The notes: generated by a model from the sequence alone, not told the origin. Counted from the stretch's first letter, positions 48,398 to 58,538 are shown. The stretch: DNA of 64,000 nt from Xanthomonas hortorum pv. cynarae (GCF_002939985.1 NZ_MDFM01000007.1:88729-152728), one strand, 5' to 3'. A program made the numbers and translations.

Positions 48398-49123
48398 ATG
48401 ACCTTTTCCCGTCCCAGCGGCCGCACGGCCGACCAGCTGCGCCCGGTGCGCATCGAACGCGCTTTCACCCGTCACGCCGAAGGCTCGGTGCTGGTCAGCT
48501 TCGGCGACACGCGCGTGCTGTGCACCGCCAGCGTGGAAAACCGCGTGCCGGGGTTCCTCCGCGGCAAGGGCGAAGGCTGGGTGACCGCCGAATACGGCAT
48601 GCTACCGCGCTCCACCCACACCCGTTCCGACCGCGAAGCCGCGCGTGGCAAGCAAGGCGGGCGCACGCTGGAAATCCAGCGCCTGATCGGCCGCGCACTG
48701 CGCGCCTGTGTGGACCGCAATGCCCTGGGCGAGCGCACCATCACCCTGGACTGCGACGTGCTGCAGGCCGATGGCGGCACCCGCACCGCTGCGATCACCG
48801 GCGCCTACGTGGCGCTGGCCGATGCGGTGAACCTGCTGCTCAAGCGCGGCGACATCAAGAAGCATCCACTGATCGGCGCCGTGGCCGCGGTGTCGGTGGG
48901 CATCTATCGCGGCGAGCCGGTACTGGATCTGGATTACCCCGAAGACAGCGACTGCGACACCGACATGAATGTGGTGATGAATGACGGTGGCGGTTTCATC
49001 GAGCTGCAGGGCACTGCCGAAGGCCACGCGTTCCGCCGCGACGAACTCAACGCGCTGCTCGCCCTGGCCGAAAAGGGCATGGGCGAATTGTTCGCCCTGC
49101 AACGCGCTGCGCTGGCCGGATGA
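48398..49123 (+). CDS. rph: Ribonuclease PH
   Basis: A 241-residue phosphorolytic 3'-5' exoribonuclease that trims tRNA 3' ends. The ATG at 48398 gives [20 protein letters not shown]. Conserved features are [38 protein letters not shown] and [20 protein letters not shown], with phosphate-binding arginines present. It is divergent from yicC. Its stop overlaps the next start by 4 bp, beginning a tight four-gene run to hemW. Confidence 0.97.
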   Translation: MTFSRPSGRTADQLRPVRIERAFTRHAEGSVLVSFGDTRVLCTASVENRVPGFLRGKGEGWVTAEYGMLPRSTHTRSDREAARGKQGGRTLEIQRLIGRALRACVDRNALGERTITLDCDVLQADGGTRTAAITGAYVALADAVNLLLKRGDIKKHPLIGAVAAVSVGIYRGEPVLDLDYPEDSDCDTDMNVVMNDGGGFIELQGTAEGHAFRRDELNALLALAEKGMGELFALQRAALAG

Positions 49124-49512
49124 GCCGTCGCATTGCCCTGACCACCTTGCTGGTCGCCGATTACGATGCGGCGATTGCCTGGTACACCGGCGCGCTGGGT
49201 TTCCACGTGCTGGAAGATCGCGCACTTGGCGACGGCAAACGCTGGGTGGTGATCGGCCCGGGCAGCGCGCAGGACGCCGGCTTGCTGCTTGCGCAGCCGG
49301 CCGACGCCGCGCAGCAGGCACGTATCGGCGACCAGACCGGTGGGCGGGTGGATCATTTTCTCTACACCGACGACTTCTGGCGCGACCACAAGGCCATGCA
49401 GGCGTTCGGCGTGGAATTTCTAGAAACCCCGCGTGAGGAGCTGTACGGCACGGTCGCTGTATTCCGCGACCTGTACGGCACCAAGTGGGATCTGCTGGAG
49501 CCCAAGCAATGA
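49120..49512 (+). CDS. Glyoxalase/VOC superfamily protein
   Basis: A 130-residue protein with the two beta-alpha-beta units of the vicinal-oxygen-chelate fold ([20 protein letters not shown], then [20 protein letters not shown]). The C-terminal [17 protein letters not shown] is typical of this family. It could be a lyase, dioxygenase or resistance-type binding protein; the activity cannot be assigned. ATGA overlaps with rph and rdgB indicate one operon. Confidence 0.88.
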   Translation: MSRRIALTTLLVADYDAAIAWYTGALGFHVLEDRALGDGKRWVVIGPGSAQDAGLLLAQPADAAQQARIGDQTGGRVDHFLYTDDFWRDHKAMQAFGVEFLETPREELYGTVAVFRDLYGTKWDLLEPKQ

Positions 49513-50108
49513 AACAATTGGTCCTGGCCAGCGGCAACGCCGGCAAGCTGGAAGAACTGCGTGCCATGCTCGCAGACCTGCCGCTGCGCATCGTGGCGCA
49601 GGGCGAACTGGGTGTCGAAGACGTGCCGGAAACCGGCCTGACCTTCGTCGAGAACGCCTTGATCAAGGCGCGTCATGCCAGCGCGGTCACCGGCCTGCCG
49701 GCACTGGCCGACGACTCCGGCCTGATCGTCGATGCCCTCGGCGGCGCGCCCGGCTTGTACAGCGCGCGCTATGCCGGCAGCCCGACCAATGCGCAGGCCA
49801 ACAACGCCAAGTTGCTCGAGGCCATGCGCGCCGTGCCGGCAGAGCGCCGCGGCGCGCGGTTTTATGCGGTGATCGTGCTGCTGCGTCACCCGGAAGATCC
49901 GCAACCGCTGATCGCCGAAGGCAGCTGGGAAGGGGTGATCACCACCGAACCGCGCGGCGATGGTGGCTTCGGCTACAACCCGGTGTTTCTGGACCCGGTG
50001 TACGGCCTGACCGCTGCGGAAATGGAGACTGCGTTGAAGAACCGGCTGAGTCACCGTGCGGTGGCGTTGGCCACGTTGCAGCACAAGCTGCACGCCCTGT
50101 CGCTGTGA
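49509..50108 (+). CDS. rdgB: dITP/XTP pyrophosphatase (RdgB/HAM1)
   Basis: A 199-residue house-cleaning enzyme that hydrolyses dITP, ITP and XTP to monophosphates and keeps deaminated purines out of DNA. The signature [14 protein letters not shown] is at residues 8-21. Other motifs are [35 protein letters not shown] (with the key Asp pair) and [17 protein letters not shown]. The ATG at 49509 overlaps the previous stop by 4 bp. Confidence 0.97.
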   Translation: MKQLVLASGNAGKLEELRAMLADLPLRIVAQGELGVEDVPETGLTFVENALIKARHASAVTGLPALADDSGLIVDALGGAPGLYSARYAGSPTNAQANNAKLLEAMRAVPAERRGARFYAVIVLLRHPEDPQPLIAEGSWEGVITTEPRGDGGFGYNPVFLDPVYGLTAAEMETALKNRLSHRAVALATLQHKLHALSL

Positions 50109-50124
50109 ACGATGGCCTGATGCA

Positions 50125-51282
50125 GTGTCCGACCTGATTCCACCGCCGCTGTCGCTGTACGTGCACCTGCCGTGGTGCGTGCGCAAATGCCCGTACTGCG
50201 ATTTCAACTCGCACGCGGCCAAGGGTGTGCTGCCGTTCGAGGAGTACGTGGATGCGCTGATCCGCGATCTGGACAACGATTTGCCGCTGGTGTGGGGCCG
50301 CGTGGTGCATTCGGTGTTCTTCGGCGGTGGCACGCCGAGCTTGTTTCCGCCCCAAGCCATCGACAGATTTCTGCAAGCGGCGGCTGCGCGGCTGCGCTTC
50401 GCACCGAATCTCGAGATCACCCTGGAAACCAATCCAGGCACCGCCGAGCATGGCCGCTTCGATGGTTATCTCGCGGCCGGCGTAAATCGCCTGAGCTTCG
50501 GGGTGCAGACCTTCGACGATGTGGCGCTGCAGCGGCTCGGTCGCATCCACGACAGTGCCGAGGCCGAGCGTGCGATCAAGCTGGCGCAGGATGCCGGCTA
50601 CGACAATTTCAATATCGACCTGATGTACGCGCTGCCCGAGCAAACCCTGGCACAGGCCGAGCGCGATCTCGAGCGTGCCTTTGCGCTGCAGCCCACGCAC
50701 ATGTCGCATTACCAGCTCACGCTGGAGCCGAACACGGTGTTCTTCGCGCGGCCGCCCAAGGGCATTCCCGATGACGACGCGGCCTGGGACATCCAGGAAC
50801 ATTGCCAACGTCTGCTTGCGGACGCCGGCTACGCGCAGTACGAAGTGAGCGCCTACGCCAAGCCCGGGCGGCAATGCGCGCACAACCTCAATTACTGGCG
50901 CTTTGGCGATTATCTGGGCATTGGCGCCGGTGCGCACGGCAAGATCAGTTCCGGCGCCGAGCAGCACGTACTGCGCCGCTGGAAGCACAAACATCCGCAG
51001 AGTTATCTGGCCAGCGCCGGCAATGCGGCATCGATCGGCGGCGATGAAGTCGTGCCGCGCGCGCGGTTGCCGTTCGAATACATGCTCAATGTATTGCGCC
51101 TGCACGAAGGCTTCCGGCTGAGCGATTTCGAAGCCTCCACCGGTCTGGAGGCGTCAGAGATCGCAGCGCCGTTGGCGCCCGCGGTCGCGCAGGGTTGGAT
51201 GACCGAGCAGGACGGACGCGTGATACCGACCGAACTGGGCCGCCGCTTCACCAACGACGTGGTCGAGTTATTCCTGACCTGA
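50125..51282 (+). CDS. hemW: HemW-type radical SAM heme chaperone
   Basis: A 385-residue radical SAM protein. I chose the GTG at 50125 (VSDLIPPPLSLYVHLPWCVR), because conserved sequence begins there and it lies just after rdgB. The iron-sulfur motif CVRKCPYCDF (CxxxCxxC) has the extra cysteine arrangement of HemW. Downstream are FFGGGTPSLFPPQAIDRFL and RLSFGVQTFDDVALQRLGR, and the HemN C-terminal domain. HemW is often annotated as oxygen-independent coproporphyrinogen III oxidase, but current evidence supports heme delivery to respiratory enzymes. Confidence 0.94.
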   Translation: MSDLIPPPLSLYVHLPWCVRKCPYCDFNSHAAKGVLPFEEYVDALIRDLDNDLPLVWGRVVHSVFFGGGTPSLFPPQAIDRFLQAAAARLRFAPNLEITLETNPGTAEHGRFDGYLAAGVNRLSFGVQTFDDVALQRLGRIHDSAEAERAIKLAQDAGYDNFNIDLMYALPEQTLAQAERDLERAFALQPTHMSHYQLTLEPNTVFFARPPKGIPDDDAAWDIQEHCQRLLADAGYAQYEVSAYAKPGRQCAHNLNYWRFGDYLGIGAGAHGKISSGAEQHVLRRWKHKHPQSYLASAGNAASIGGDEVVPRARLPFEYMLNVLRLHEGFRLSDFEASTGLEASEIAAPLAPAVAQGWMTEQDGRVIPTELGRRFTNDVVELFLT

Positions 51283-51419
51283 CGCTGGTCAGCAAACCCT
51301 CGCGAGCGCCCGTCATCCGCGCGTGACCGGCACGGCAGGTCTGGAGTGTTCGAGTGGTCCATCGTACCGAGCAACGGCCGCGCCTGGCCGCTCCAATGTC
51401 GCGCGGCGACAGGGAAAAC

Positions 51420-53894
51420 ATGCTACATAGCTCACGCTTCGAACCGAGCACACCTCCCCGGATGTCCACGCCTGCCTCTTCCCTGCAGCACACACTCAGC
51501 GGCCCGATTGCCGATGCGCCGGTGTCCGCGCGCGGCCGGCATCTGCTCGCGGCACTGCACGCGCACTGCGTGCAGGCGCTTAGCGGGCCGCTGCGGCTGA
51601 CCATCGTCGAGCTGGAACGCGAGTTGCTGCATCAGGCCGAACATGCGCGCAACAGCCAGATCCAGGCCGAAACCTACGCGCAGACGCGTGGCCTGCGCGA
51701 TCATATCGATCGGTTTCCGCAAGCCTTTCTGCAGCAGCTGGCGCAGGATCTGGCCAACCTGCGCGAGCGCCCGTCGCTGACACCGCTGGCCGATGCGCCG
51801 GCGCATCCGCAGATGCTCACGCTGGTGGAAGACACCGATATCGACCGCGACATCGTGCTCAGCGAGATCGCGCGCCGCGAAACCTCGCGCCGTGCCGATG
51901 CGCTGCAATTGCTGGCGCAACGGTTGGCGGTGATCGGCGTGGTTGCCGAATTCGAACTCGAAGAAGTTCCGCTCGGTCCGTACGCGCTGTGCCGCCTGCT
52001 GCGCCAATGCGGCGAAACGCTGGGGCTGAGCCTGGATGGGCAACTCACGCTGTACCGCGTGTTCGAGCGTCAGCTGATCGAGCGCCTGAACGATCTGTAT
52101 GAGCGTGTCAACAGCGTCCTCGCACAGGAAGGCATCCTGCCGGGGCTGATCTATCACCCGTATCTGGTCAAGCCCACGCAGGTGCAGACGCGGCGTGCGC
52201 TGCCTGCATCGGCCACTGGATCGCAGGATGCTGCACCCACCAGCGCGCGCGCGATGCCGCCGCGTGGCGGGCAACCGGCGACCGGCTGGAGCGGGCAGTC
52301 CGCACCGACACCGTGGCAGAGCGCCTTGCTGGATCCGTCCGATTCTCCGATGACACTGGCTGCGGCTACATACGGTGAGCAGGCAACACCTGCATTGAGC
52401 GATGCAATGCAGGCGCTTGGCGGCCTGATGTCTTCGGCACGTCAGTCGCAGGCGGCCGGCAACACAGGTCCATCCGCGCCTCACAGTTTATCGAATCACA
52501 GCGCTGCCAATCACGGCACAGCGCCCGCAACAGGCTCGCAGGCAACAGCTGAAAGAGCATTTCCCCAGCTGGCTTCCACGGCAGTGCCCAAAGCCGCGCT
52601 CAGCGACGCGCTGGCCAGCCTGCAAGGCGCGTTAGCCGCGCAATCGACTGCAGCGGCCGGCATCGATGCGGTGCAGCGGCAGGTGCTGGAGTTGCTGCGC
52701 GCCCAGCACGGCCCGGACGCGGCGCTATCGTCGCAGGACACCGACACCTTCGACCTGCTCGGCCTGCTCTACGCGCAGATGCAACGCGAAGTGCGCGAGC
52801 AGACCCCGGCGCAGACCTTGCTTGCCAAGTTGCAGGTACCGGTGGTGCGCGCGGCATTGGCCGACACGCATTTTTTCGTGCGCGATCAGCATCCGGTGCG
52901 CGAATTGCTCAACACCGTGGCCGAGTCCGGTGCGGTGTGGCTGGGCGAGGACGATGTCGACCCGCAGTTGCTGCACAAGCTGGGCAATGCGGTCGACAAG
53001 ATCGTCAACGACTATCAAGGCGACGAAAGCGTCTTCGCTGCGGCCAACGACGAGATCCAGACGCATCTACGCGCACTGGCGCGCAAGGCCGAGGTCGCCG
53101 AGCGGCGCCACGTGGATGCCGCACGCGGCAAGGAACGGCTGGAATCGGCCAAGCAGCAGGCCGCCGATCGCATCGAGGATCTGTGCGAGCAGAGCGCGCC
53201 ACCGCGTTTCGTGCAATCGCTGCTGCGCCAGGCGTGGTCGGACGTGCTCACGCTCACGCTGCTGCGGCAAGGCGAGCAATCGCCCGAATGGGATGAGCGC
53301 CAGGCGCTGACGGCGCGTATCGCTGAGGTCACCTGTCTGAGCAAGGGTCAGCCCACCGACACTGCGCTCGGTGGCGATGTCCAAACCGCACTGCTACAAA
53401 TCGGCTATCACCAGGACGAAGCAGCGGCGATCGCACGGCGCCTGTCCACGCCCGGTGGCGAAGACGAGATGACCTCGCGCACCGAACTCACCGCCAAACT
53501 CAGGGCGCGCACGCGGCTGGGCGACCAGGGCGACAACGCCCCGCGCAAGGACATCGCCACACCGCGCTCGCCGGCCGAAGAGGCGTGCTACACGCAGTTG
53601 CGCAGCCTGCCATTCGGTACCTGGTTCGAATTCGTGGTCAACCAGCAGGGCGACCTGCGTCGGCAACGGCTGTCCTGGTACAGCCCGATGACCGACAACG
53701 CGTTGTTCGTCAATCAGCGTGGGCAAAAGATCGGCGAGCAGTCGCTGGATGGTCTGGCGCGGCTGATGGCCGGCGGCCAGGCGCGCCTGCTGATCGAAGA
53801 AAAATCGCGTCTGATCGACCGCGCCTGGCATGCCACCGTGCGCACGTTACGTCACCTTGCCGGCCAGTCGCCTGCTGCAGAGGTCGCCCCATGA
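51420..53894 (+). CDS. DUF1631 family protein
   Basis: An 824-residue cytoplasmic protein. The ATG at 51420 has AGGGA 5 nt upstream; an ATG at 51462 is also possible. It is largely alpha-helical. The N-terminal region has LTIVELERELLHQAEHARNS. Residues about 250-420 are a Ser/Ala/Gln-rich variable linker. The C-terminal region ends with SLPFGTWFEFVVNQQGDLRR, then QRLSWYSPMTDNALFVNQRG, the DUF1631 core. Its stop overlaps the start of a PilZ gene by 4 bp. DUF1631 proteins commonly carry or neighbour PilZ domains, suggesting a c-di-GMP-linked role; no activity is known. Confidence 0.87.
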   Translation: MLHSSRFEPSTPPRMSTPASSLQHTLSGPIADAPVSARGRHLLAALHAHCVQALSGPLRLTIVELERELLHQAEHARNSQIQAETYAQTRGLRDHIDRFPQAFLQQLAQDLANLRERPSLTPLADAPAHPQMLTLVEDTDIDRDIVLSEIARRETSRRADALQLLAQRLAVIGVVAEFELEEVPLGPYALCRLLRQCGETLGLSLDGQLTLYRVFERQLIERLNDLYERVNSVLAQEGILPGLIYHPYLVKPTQVQTRRALPASATGSQDAAPTSARAMPPRGGQPATGWSGQSAPTPWQSALLDPSDSPMTLAAATYGEQATPALSDAMQALGGLMSSARQSQAAGNTGPSAPHSLSNHSAANHGTAPATGSQATAERAFPQLASTAVPKAALSDALASLQGALAAQSTAAAGIDAVQRQVLELLRAQHGPDAALSSQDTDTFDLLGLLYAQMQREVREQTPAQTLLAKLQVPVVRAALADTHFFVRDQHPVRELLNTVAESGAVWLGEDDVDPQLLHKLGNAVDKIVNDYQGDESVFAAANDEIQTHLRALARKAEVAERRHVDAARGKERLESAKQQAADRIEDLCEQSAPPRFVQSLLRQAWSDVLTLTLLRQGEQSPEWDERQALTARIAEVTCLSKGQPTDTALGGDVQTALLQIGYHQDEAAAIARRLSTPGGEDEMTSRTELTAKLRARTRLGDQGDNAPRKDIATPRSPAEEACYTQLRSLPFGTWFEFVVNQQGDLRRQRLSWYSPMTDNALFVNQRGQKIGEQSLDGLARLMAGGQARLLIEEKSRLIDRAWHATVRTLRHLAGQSPAAEVAP

Positions 53895-54238
53895 TCCAGG
53901 ACACCCGTCGCGCACCGCGCCGTCAACCGACCGATCTGGTGCCGGTCACCGACATGCTCAGCGAGGCGCAGATCGGCCGGGTCGGTAACGTGTCGGAAAC
54001 CGGCATGCTGTTGCTGGCTTCGGTTCCGCTGCATGACGACGCCTTGTATCAATTGCGCTTCACCCTGCCCGAGCGCGTGGGCCGCGCCACCGAGATCGAT
54101 GTCGGCGTGCATCTGCTGTGGTCCGAAGCCGCGCACGCCCCCGGACAGGCCTGGGCCGGTTTCCGCTTTCTGACCATGTCGGAGCCACATCGGCGACGTC
54201 TGCGCGCCTGGATCGCCGAAGAACACATGGCCGGCTGA
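53891..54238 (+). CDS. PilZ domain protein, probable c-di-GMP receptor
   Basis: A 115-residue single-domain protein. The c-di-GMP-binding signature is intact: an N-terminal RRAPRR (RxxxR) and the later NVSETGM (D/N-x-S-x-x-G). Binding is therefore expected, unlike in the degenerate PilZ proteins of pilus assembly. It starts within the stop of the DUF1631 gene (ATGA), so the two products are probably made in proportion and may interact. Confidence 0.9.
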   Translation: MIQDTRRAPRRQPTDLVPVTDMLSEAQIGRVGNVSETGMLLLASVPLHDDALYQLRFTLPERVGRATEIDVGVHLLWSEAAHAPGQAWAGFRFLTMSEPHRRRLRAWIAEEHMAG

Positions 54239-54307
54239 AGGCACAGCGCCGCTGCCAGGATTGCGGCAAAATTGCGCATTGCCTTTGCATTGCCGATCGA
54301 GCCCCGC

Positions 54308-55636
54308 ATGACCCAGCCGTCCTTGAGCCACCTGTATTCCGACCACCTGCGCACGCTGACCGCACGCGCCGATCAGGCGCTGCAACGCGGCGGCTTCGAT
54401 CATCTGGTCGTGCCCAGCGGCAGCCTGCATTACCAGGTGTTCGACGACCGCGATTACCCATACGCGGTCAACCCGCAGTTCAAGGCCTGGGTGCCGCTGA
54501 CGCGGGTGCCCAACAGCTGGCTGATCTACACCCCGGGCAGGCGCCCGACGGTGATCTTCTACCAGCCGTTCGACTACTGGCATGTGGTGCCCGACGCCCC
54601 CAGCGGCTGGTGGGTGGAGCACTGCGACATCCACATCATTCGCACCCCGGACGAAGCATTGACGCTGCTGCCCAAACAGCCCGAGCGCTGCGCGATTCTC
54701 GGCGAAGCGCAGAGTGCGCTCGGCGCCTATGTGCCGAACAATCCGCAGCCGGTGATCGATTACCTGGACTACCAGCGCGCCTTCAAGACCCCATACGAAC
54801 TCGCACTGCTGCGCATTGCCCAGCAGCTGGCAGTGCGCGGCCATCGCGCCGCCGAAGCGGCATTCCGTGCAGGCCAGAGCGAGTTCGGCATCCACATGGC
54901 GTATTGCGCAGCCGTAGGCCAGGACGCCAACGAACTGCCGTACGGCAACATCATCGCGCTCAACGAACACGGCGCAGTGCTGCACTACACCGAACTCGGC
55001 CAGCAGCCGCCGCAACCGCTACGCAGCTTTTTGATCGATGCCGGCGCTTCGGCCTACGGCTACGCCAGCGACATCACCCGCACCTATGCCGCCGACCCGG
55101 GCAGCGAATTCCAGGCACTCATTGATGCAGTCGACGCCGCACAGATCCGCATGGGCCAGAACGTGCGCGCGGGCGTGGATTACAAGCAGCTGCATGTGGA
55201 GGCGCATCTGGCGTTGATGGGCATCCTCAAGGACTTCGGCATTCTCACCGTGTCGCCGGAGGCTGCGCTCGCCACCGGTGTCAGCGCCGCGTTCTTCCCG
55301 CACGGGCTGGGCCATCTGATCGGCTTGCAGGTGCATGATGTCGCCGGCTTCGCAGCCAGCGACCGCGGCGGCCGCATCGAGCGCCCCGCCGGTCACCCGT
55401 ATCTACGCCTGACCCGCGTGCTCGAACCGGGCATGGTGGTCACCATCGAGCCGGGCGTGTACTTCATCGACATGCTGCTGGACGAAGTGAAGAAGAACGG
55501 CCACGCCGCCAGCATCGACTGGGCGCGCGTGGCACAGTTCAAACCCTACGGCGGCATCCGCATCGAAGACGAATTGGTCTGCACCGATGACGATCCGGAG
55601 AACCTTACCCGCCCGGCATTTGCCGCAGCGGCCTGA
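54308..55636 (+). CDS. pepQ: Xaa-Pro dipeptidase (M24B)
   Basis: A 442-residue metallopeptidase that cleaves Xaa-Pro dipeptides. The ATG at 54308 yields MTQPSLSHLYSDHLRTLTAR. The pita-bread metal site is visible: DAGASAYGYASDITRTYA (two Asp), HGLGHLIGLQVHDVAG (His), TIEPGVYFIDM (Glu) and RIEDELVCTDDD (Glu). The N-terminal domain has YAVNPQFKAWVPLTRVPNSW, a PepQ-type segment. Same general family as pepP at 56411-57745, but only distantly alike in sequence. Confidence 0.94.
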   Translation: MTQPSLSHLYSDHLRTLTARADQALQRGGFDHLVVPSGSLHYQVFDDRDYPYAVNPQFKAWVPLTRVPNSWLIYTPGRRPTVIFYQPFDYWHVVPDAPSGWWVEHCDIHIIRTPDEALTLLPKQPERCAILGEAQSALGAYVPNNPQPVIDYLDYQRAFKTPYELALLRIAQQLAVRGHRAAEAAFRAGQSEFGIHMAYCAAVGQDANELPYGNIIALNEHGAVLHYTELGQQPPQPLRSFLIDAGASAYGYASDITRTYAADPGSEFQALIDAVDAAQIRMGQNVRAGVDYKQLHVEAHLALMGILKDFGILTVSPEAALATGVSAAFFPHGLGHLIGLQVHDVAGFAASDRGGRIERPAGHPYLRLTRVLEPGMVVTIEPGVYFIDMLLDEVKKNGHAASIDWARVAQFKPYGGIRIEDELVCTDDDPENLTRPAFAAAA

Positions 55637-55691
55637 TGATTTAACGGGAAAGCAACGTCATCGCACTGCTAACGACCAAGGACTCGATCAA

Positions 55692-56006
55692 TCATGGATT
55701 GTCTTGGCACGCCCAAATACCTCTCACTTTGTAGTTGCCAGTTTGATCAGCACTGAGAGGCCCCCACGTAATAAGCTTTACAGATTGAGTAGAACTGTAC
55801 ATGCCTTTGCATTTGCGCCAAGCCGTCCCCCACTGGTCATTGAATGTCCCCTTCTCGGTTGGTCTTGTTGAATATGATGTAAGCGGAAATGCTTCACCAA
55901 TCTGGGATCCAAAAACGGGAGCAATAGCCAGACACGTGGTCAATACAAGTGCAGTAACACACAAGCCACGGCGCGATGCCAGGAGCTGCATAAAAGTAGA
56001 TTTCAT
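55692..56006 (-). CDS. Small secreted hypothetical protein (AT-rich orphan)
   Basis: A 104-residue protein starting at the ATG at 56006 with GGAA about 10 nt upstream. The signal peptide runs MKSTFMQLLASRRGLCVTAL to about residue 34 (APVFGS). The mature part is small, with tryptophans and two cysteines (WRKCKGMY and GIWACQDNP) that could form a disulfide. I recognise no family. Base composition is clearly lower in GC than the peptidase genes on both sides, which suggests recent acquisition. Codon use is less biased. Confidence 0.6.
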   Translation of the reverse strand: MKSTFMQLLASRRGLCVTALVLTTCLAIAPVFGSQIGEAFPLTSYSTRPTEKGTFNDQWGTAWRKCKGMYSSTQSVKLITWGPLSADQTGNYKVRGIWACQDNP

Positions 56007-56410
56007 AGGAACTTTTTCCAAGAAGTCAGACAAAGAGCGGTGGAGCACAAACAGGAGAAGCCACGTTGCTGCAAGAACGCAGACGGCAGATAACGTGGCT
56101 TACGATAACCCAAGGCTTGCACACCGCCACCTGGAACACTTCGCTTCCTGCATTACAAGATCGCGCAAGTGACCCCCGATCACCGCCTTCATGCAATACG
56201 CCAAGAAACAGCACAGACTTCCACGGCGCCAACGGCATCAGCGCTGGTGCACCCTAGAAAATCCAAGCGCAGTCACGCTGACAGTCAGGTGCGGCAGGTA
56301 GACCAATACCTGACTGATGTCGGCTGTAATTTTGCGAGTTTGATGGTGTAGACACCGCCTGCCCATGCAGCACGTCGCTCCACCGCCCTCGTTCTGTGTG
56401 GAGGACACTC
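56007..56410. other. AT-richer intergenic region between the orphan gene and pepP
   Basis: About 400 bp with only short, overlapping open frames on both strands; none has a recognisable motif or good ribosome-binding site. The promoter of the orphan gene should be within 56010-56100 but is not obvious. Confidence 0.5.
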
Positions 56411-57745
56411 TTACTGCCGCAACGTCCCCACCATCTCCGCTTCGATCTCGTCGGCACTGCGCGCCAATGCGTCGGTCAACACGCAATGGCCCTCTGCGGT
56501 GATCAGCACGTTGTCTTCGGTGCGGATGCCGATGCCGCGCCACCTGGCCTCCACCGTGGTGTCGTCGGCGCTGATGTACAGCCCCGGTTCGATGGTGAAT
56601 ACCATGCCCGGTTCGAGCAGGCGCGAGTCGCCCGCCAGCCGGTAGTCGCCCACATCGTGCACATCCAGGCCCAGCCAGTGACCGGTCTTGTGCCGATAAA
56701 AGCGCTTGTAATGGCCGTCGGCGATGTTGCGCTCCAGCGTGCCCTTGAGCAGCCCCAGGCGCAGCAATCCTTCGGTCAAGGTTTCCACTGCGGCCAGATG
56801 CCCGGCTTCGTACGCTACGCCGGGGCGCGCCTGCGCGAGTGCGGCAGCCTGCGCCGCACCGACCAGATCGTGCAGCGCGCGCTGTGCCGGCGTGAAGCGG
56901 CCATTGACCGGGAAGGTGCGGGTGATATCGGCCGCATAGCCGCGATATTCGGCGCCGGCATCGATCAGCACCAGCTCGCCGTCGCGGCTGCGCGCGTTGT
57001 TGGCGCGGTAGTGCAGCACACAGGCATTGCTGCCGGTGCCGACGATACTGCCGTATGCCGGCCATGCATCGGCGGCGCGGAATTCGCGCTCGACCTCGGC
57101 CTGAAATTCGTACTCATGCACGCCCGGCCGTGCCAATCGCATCGCGGCGCGATGCGCACTTACGCTGATGTCGGCGGCGTGCTGCATCAACGCGATTTCA
57201 TCGCGCGATTTGAACAGCCGCTGCTCGTGCAGCAGATGCCCCAATTCCAGGAATTCGTGCGGCGGTTGCGCGCCGTGGCGCACCTGCTCGCGCACGCGCT
57301 TGAGCCAGCCGATCAACTTGAGATCGAAATCGACATCGCGCCCGAAATGGTAGTAGACGCGGCTACGGCCTTCCAGCAACCCCGGCAGGATCTCGTCGAC
57401 ATCGTCGATGGGATACGCATCGTCCATGCCGTAATGCGCCACCGCGCCTTCCTGACCTTCGCGCGGGCCATCCCAGGCTTCGCGCTCGGCATTGCGCTCG
57501 CGGCAGAACAGGATCGCCTCGCCATGCTTGCGCCCGGGCACCAGCACCAGCACCGCTTCCGGCTCCGGAAAGCCGCTCAGGTACCAGAAATCCGAGTCCT
57601 GCCGGTACGGGTAATGGGTGTCGTGGCTGCGTACCCGCTCGGGTGCGGCCGGCAGGATCAGAATCGCCTGCTCGCCGGCCATCTGCATCAACTGCTTGCG
57701 CCGGCGCGCGTATTCGGCCGCGCCGATCCCGGTGAGCTTTTTCAT
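56411..57745 (-). CDS. pepP: Xaa-Pro aminopeptidase P (M24B)
   Basis: A 444-residue metallopeptidase that removes N-terminal residues preceding proline. The AMP_N domain begins MKKLTGIGAAEYARRRKQLM and contains YPYRQDSDFWYLSGFPEPEA. Catalytic-domain metal ligands are in LIDAGAEYRGYAADITRTF, HKTGHWLGLDVHDVGDY, TIEPGLYISADDTT and IRTEDNVLIT. Located next to ygfB as in many gammaproteobacteria. Confidence 0.96.
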   Translation of the reverse strand: MKKLTGIGAAEYARRRKQLMQMAGEQAILILPAAPERVRSHDTHYPYRQDSDFWYLSGFPEPEAVLVLVPGRKHGEAILFCRERNAEREAWDGPREGQEGAVAHYGMDDAYPIDDVDEILPGLLEGRSRVYYHFGRDVDFDLKLIGWLKRVREQVRHGAQPPHEFLELGHLLHEQRLFKSRDEIALMQHAADISVSAHRAAMRLARPGVHEYEFQAEVEREFRAADAWPAYGSIVGTGSNACVLHYRANNARSRDGELVLIDAGAEYRGYAADITRTFPVNGRFTPAQRALHDLVGAAQAAALAQARPGVAYEAGHLAAVETLTEGLLRLGLLKGTLERNIADGHYKRFYRHKTGHWLGLDVHDVGDYRLAGDSRLLEPGMVFTIEPGLYISADDTTVEARWRGIGIRTEDNVLITAEGHCVLTDALARSADEIEAEMVGTLRQ

Positions 57746-57758
57746 GTCGGTTGTGCGA

Positions 57759-58304
57759 TCAGTTCAAACGTTGGCGGAAACGCGGCCCCATCACGCAGTC
57801 GCCATGCAGCAACAGCACCGCCACGCGCACAAACTCTTCGATCTCGGCCAGCGCGGTGTCGTCTTCGTCGGCGGCATCGAAATCGTCGCTGGAGGCCTGC
57901 GCCAGCCGCGCCAGATCCTGCAGGGCTTCTTCGCCTTCTTCGGTCAATGCCGGGCGCTGCTTTGCAGCCAGGCCGAACCCGCCCAGGAAGGCACGGCACC
58001 AGTCGAACAAGGCATCGGTACGCGCCGCCAGCGGTGCGCCGTCGTCGATCAGCAAGAGTTCGAAGGCGAAATCGCGGTCTTCCAGTTGCGCGACCGTGGC
58101 CTGCCGCATCTGGTCCAGCGCGCCGCCCTGCTTGGGTGGAACCTGCGCCACGTCGGCCAGCACGTGCCCCAGCCAGTCGCCGCTGTCGGCGCCACCGCCG
58201 GAGAGCCATCCGCACAGCCCACCATGCAACTCCGCCGCCGAGGACGCCAGCGCCAACTGACGACTTTCGTTTTGCACAGCGGTTACGTCAGGCAGATCCA
58301 TCAG
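57759..58304 (-). CDS. ygfB: UPF0149 (YgfB) family protein
   Basis: A 181-residue mostly helical protein. The family pattern is [17 protein letters not shown] near residue 25, then [14 protein letters not shown] and an acidic [21 protein letters not shown] prefer the ATG at 58304 ([20 protein letters not shown]); a GTG at 58337 would add 11 residues without a ribosome-binding site. In Pseudomonas, YgfB modulates an antitermination pathway; the role here is unproven. It lies 13 bp upstream of pepP in the same direction. Confidence 0.9.
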   Translation of the reverse strand: MMDLPDVTAVQNESRQLALASSAAELHGGLCGWLSGGGADSGDWLGHVLADVAQVPPKQGGALDQMRQATVAQLEDRDFAFELLLIDDGAPLAARTDALFDWCRAFLGGFGLAAKQRPALTEEGEEALQDLARLAQASSDDFDAADEDDTALAEIEEFVRVAVLLLHGDCVMGPRFRQRLN

Positions 58305-58538
58305 GTCATCCAGGCTAAGAACAGAAGGGGCCGGCACACGGGCCGGCGATCAGACTGCCCAGTGTATCAAGGCACCCCGCGTCGGCCGCTACTGCCGCGT
58401 TCCATGGCGCGTTCCACGCGCACGACGCCGGCCTGGCTGGACGCGGCGCCAGCCCTTGTCGGGACTGGCCTGACGACAGGTGCAGGGGCCGTAATCGCGC
58501 GCTTGACCGCCGCGCGCACGCGCCCCTATCGTGAGCAC

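Noticed and set aside
56026..56257. Short overlapping open frames on both strands near 56.0-56.3 kb
   Set aside because: No ribosome-binding site, no family similarity and contradictory strands.
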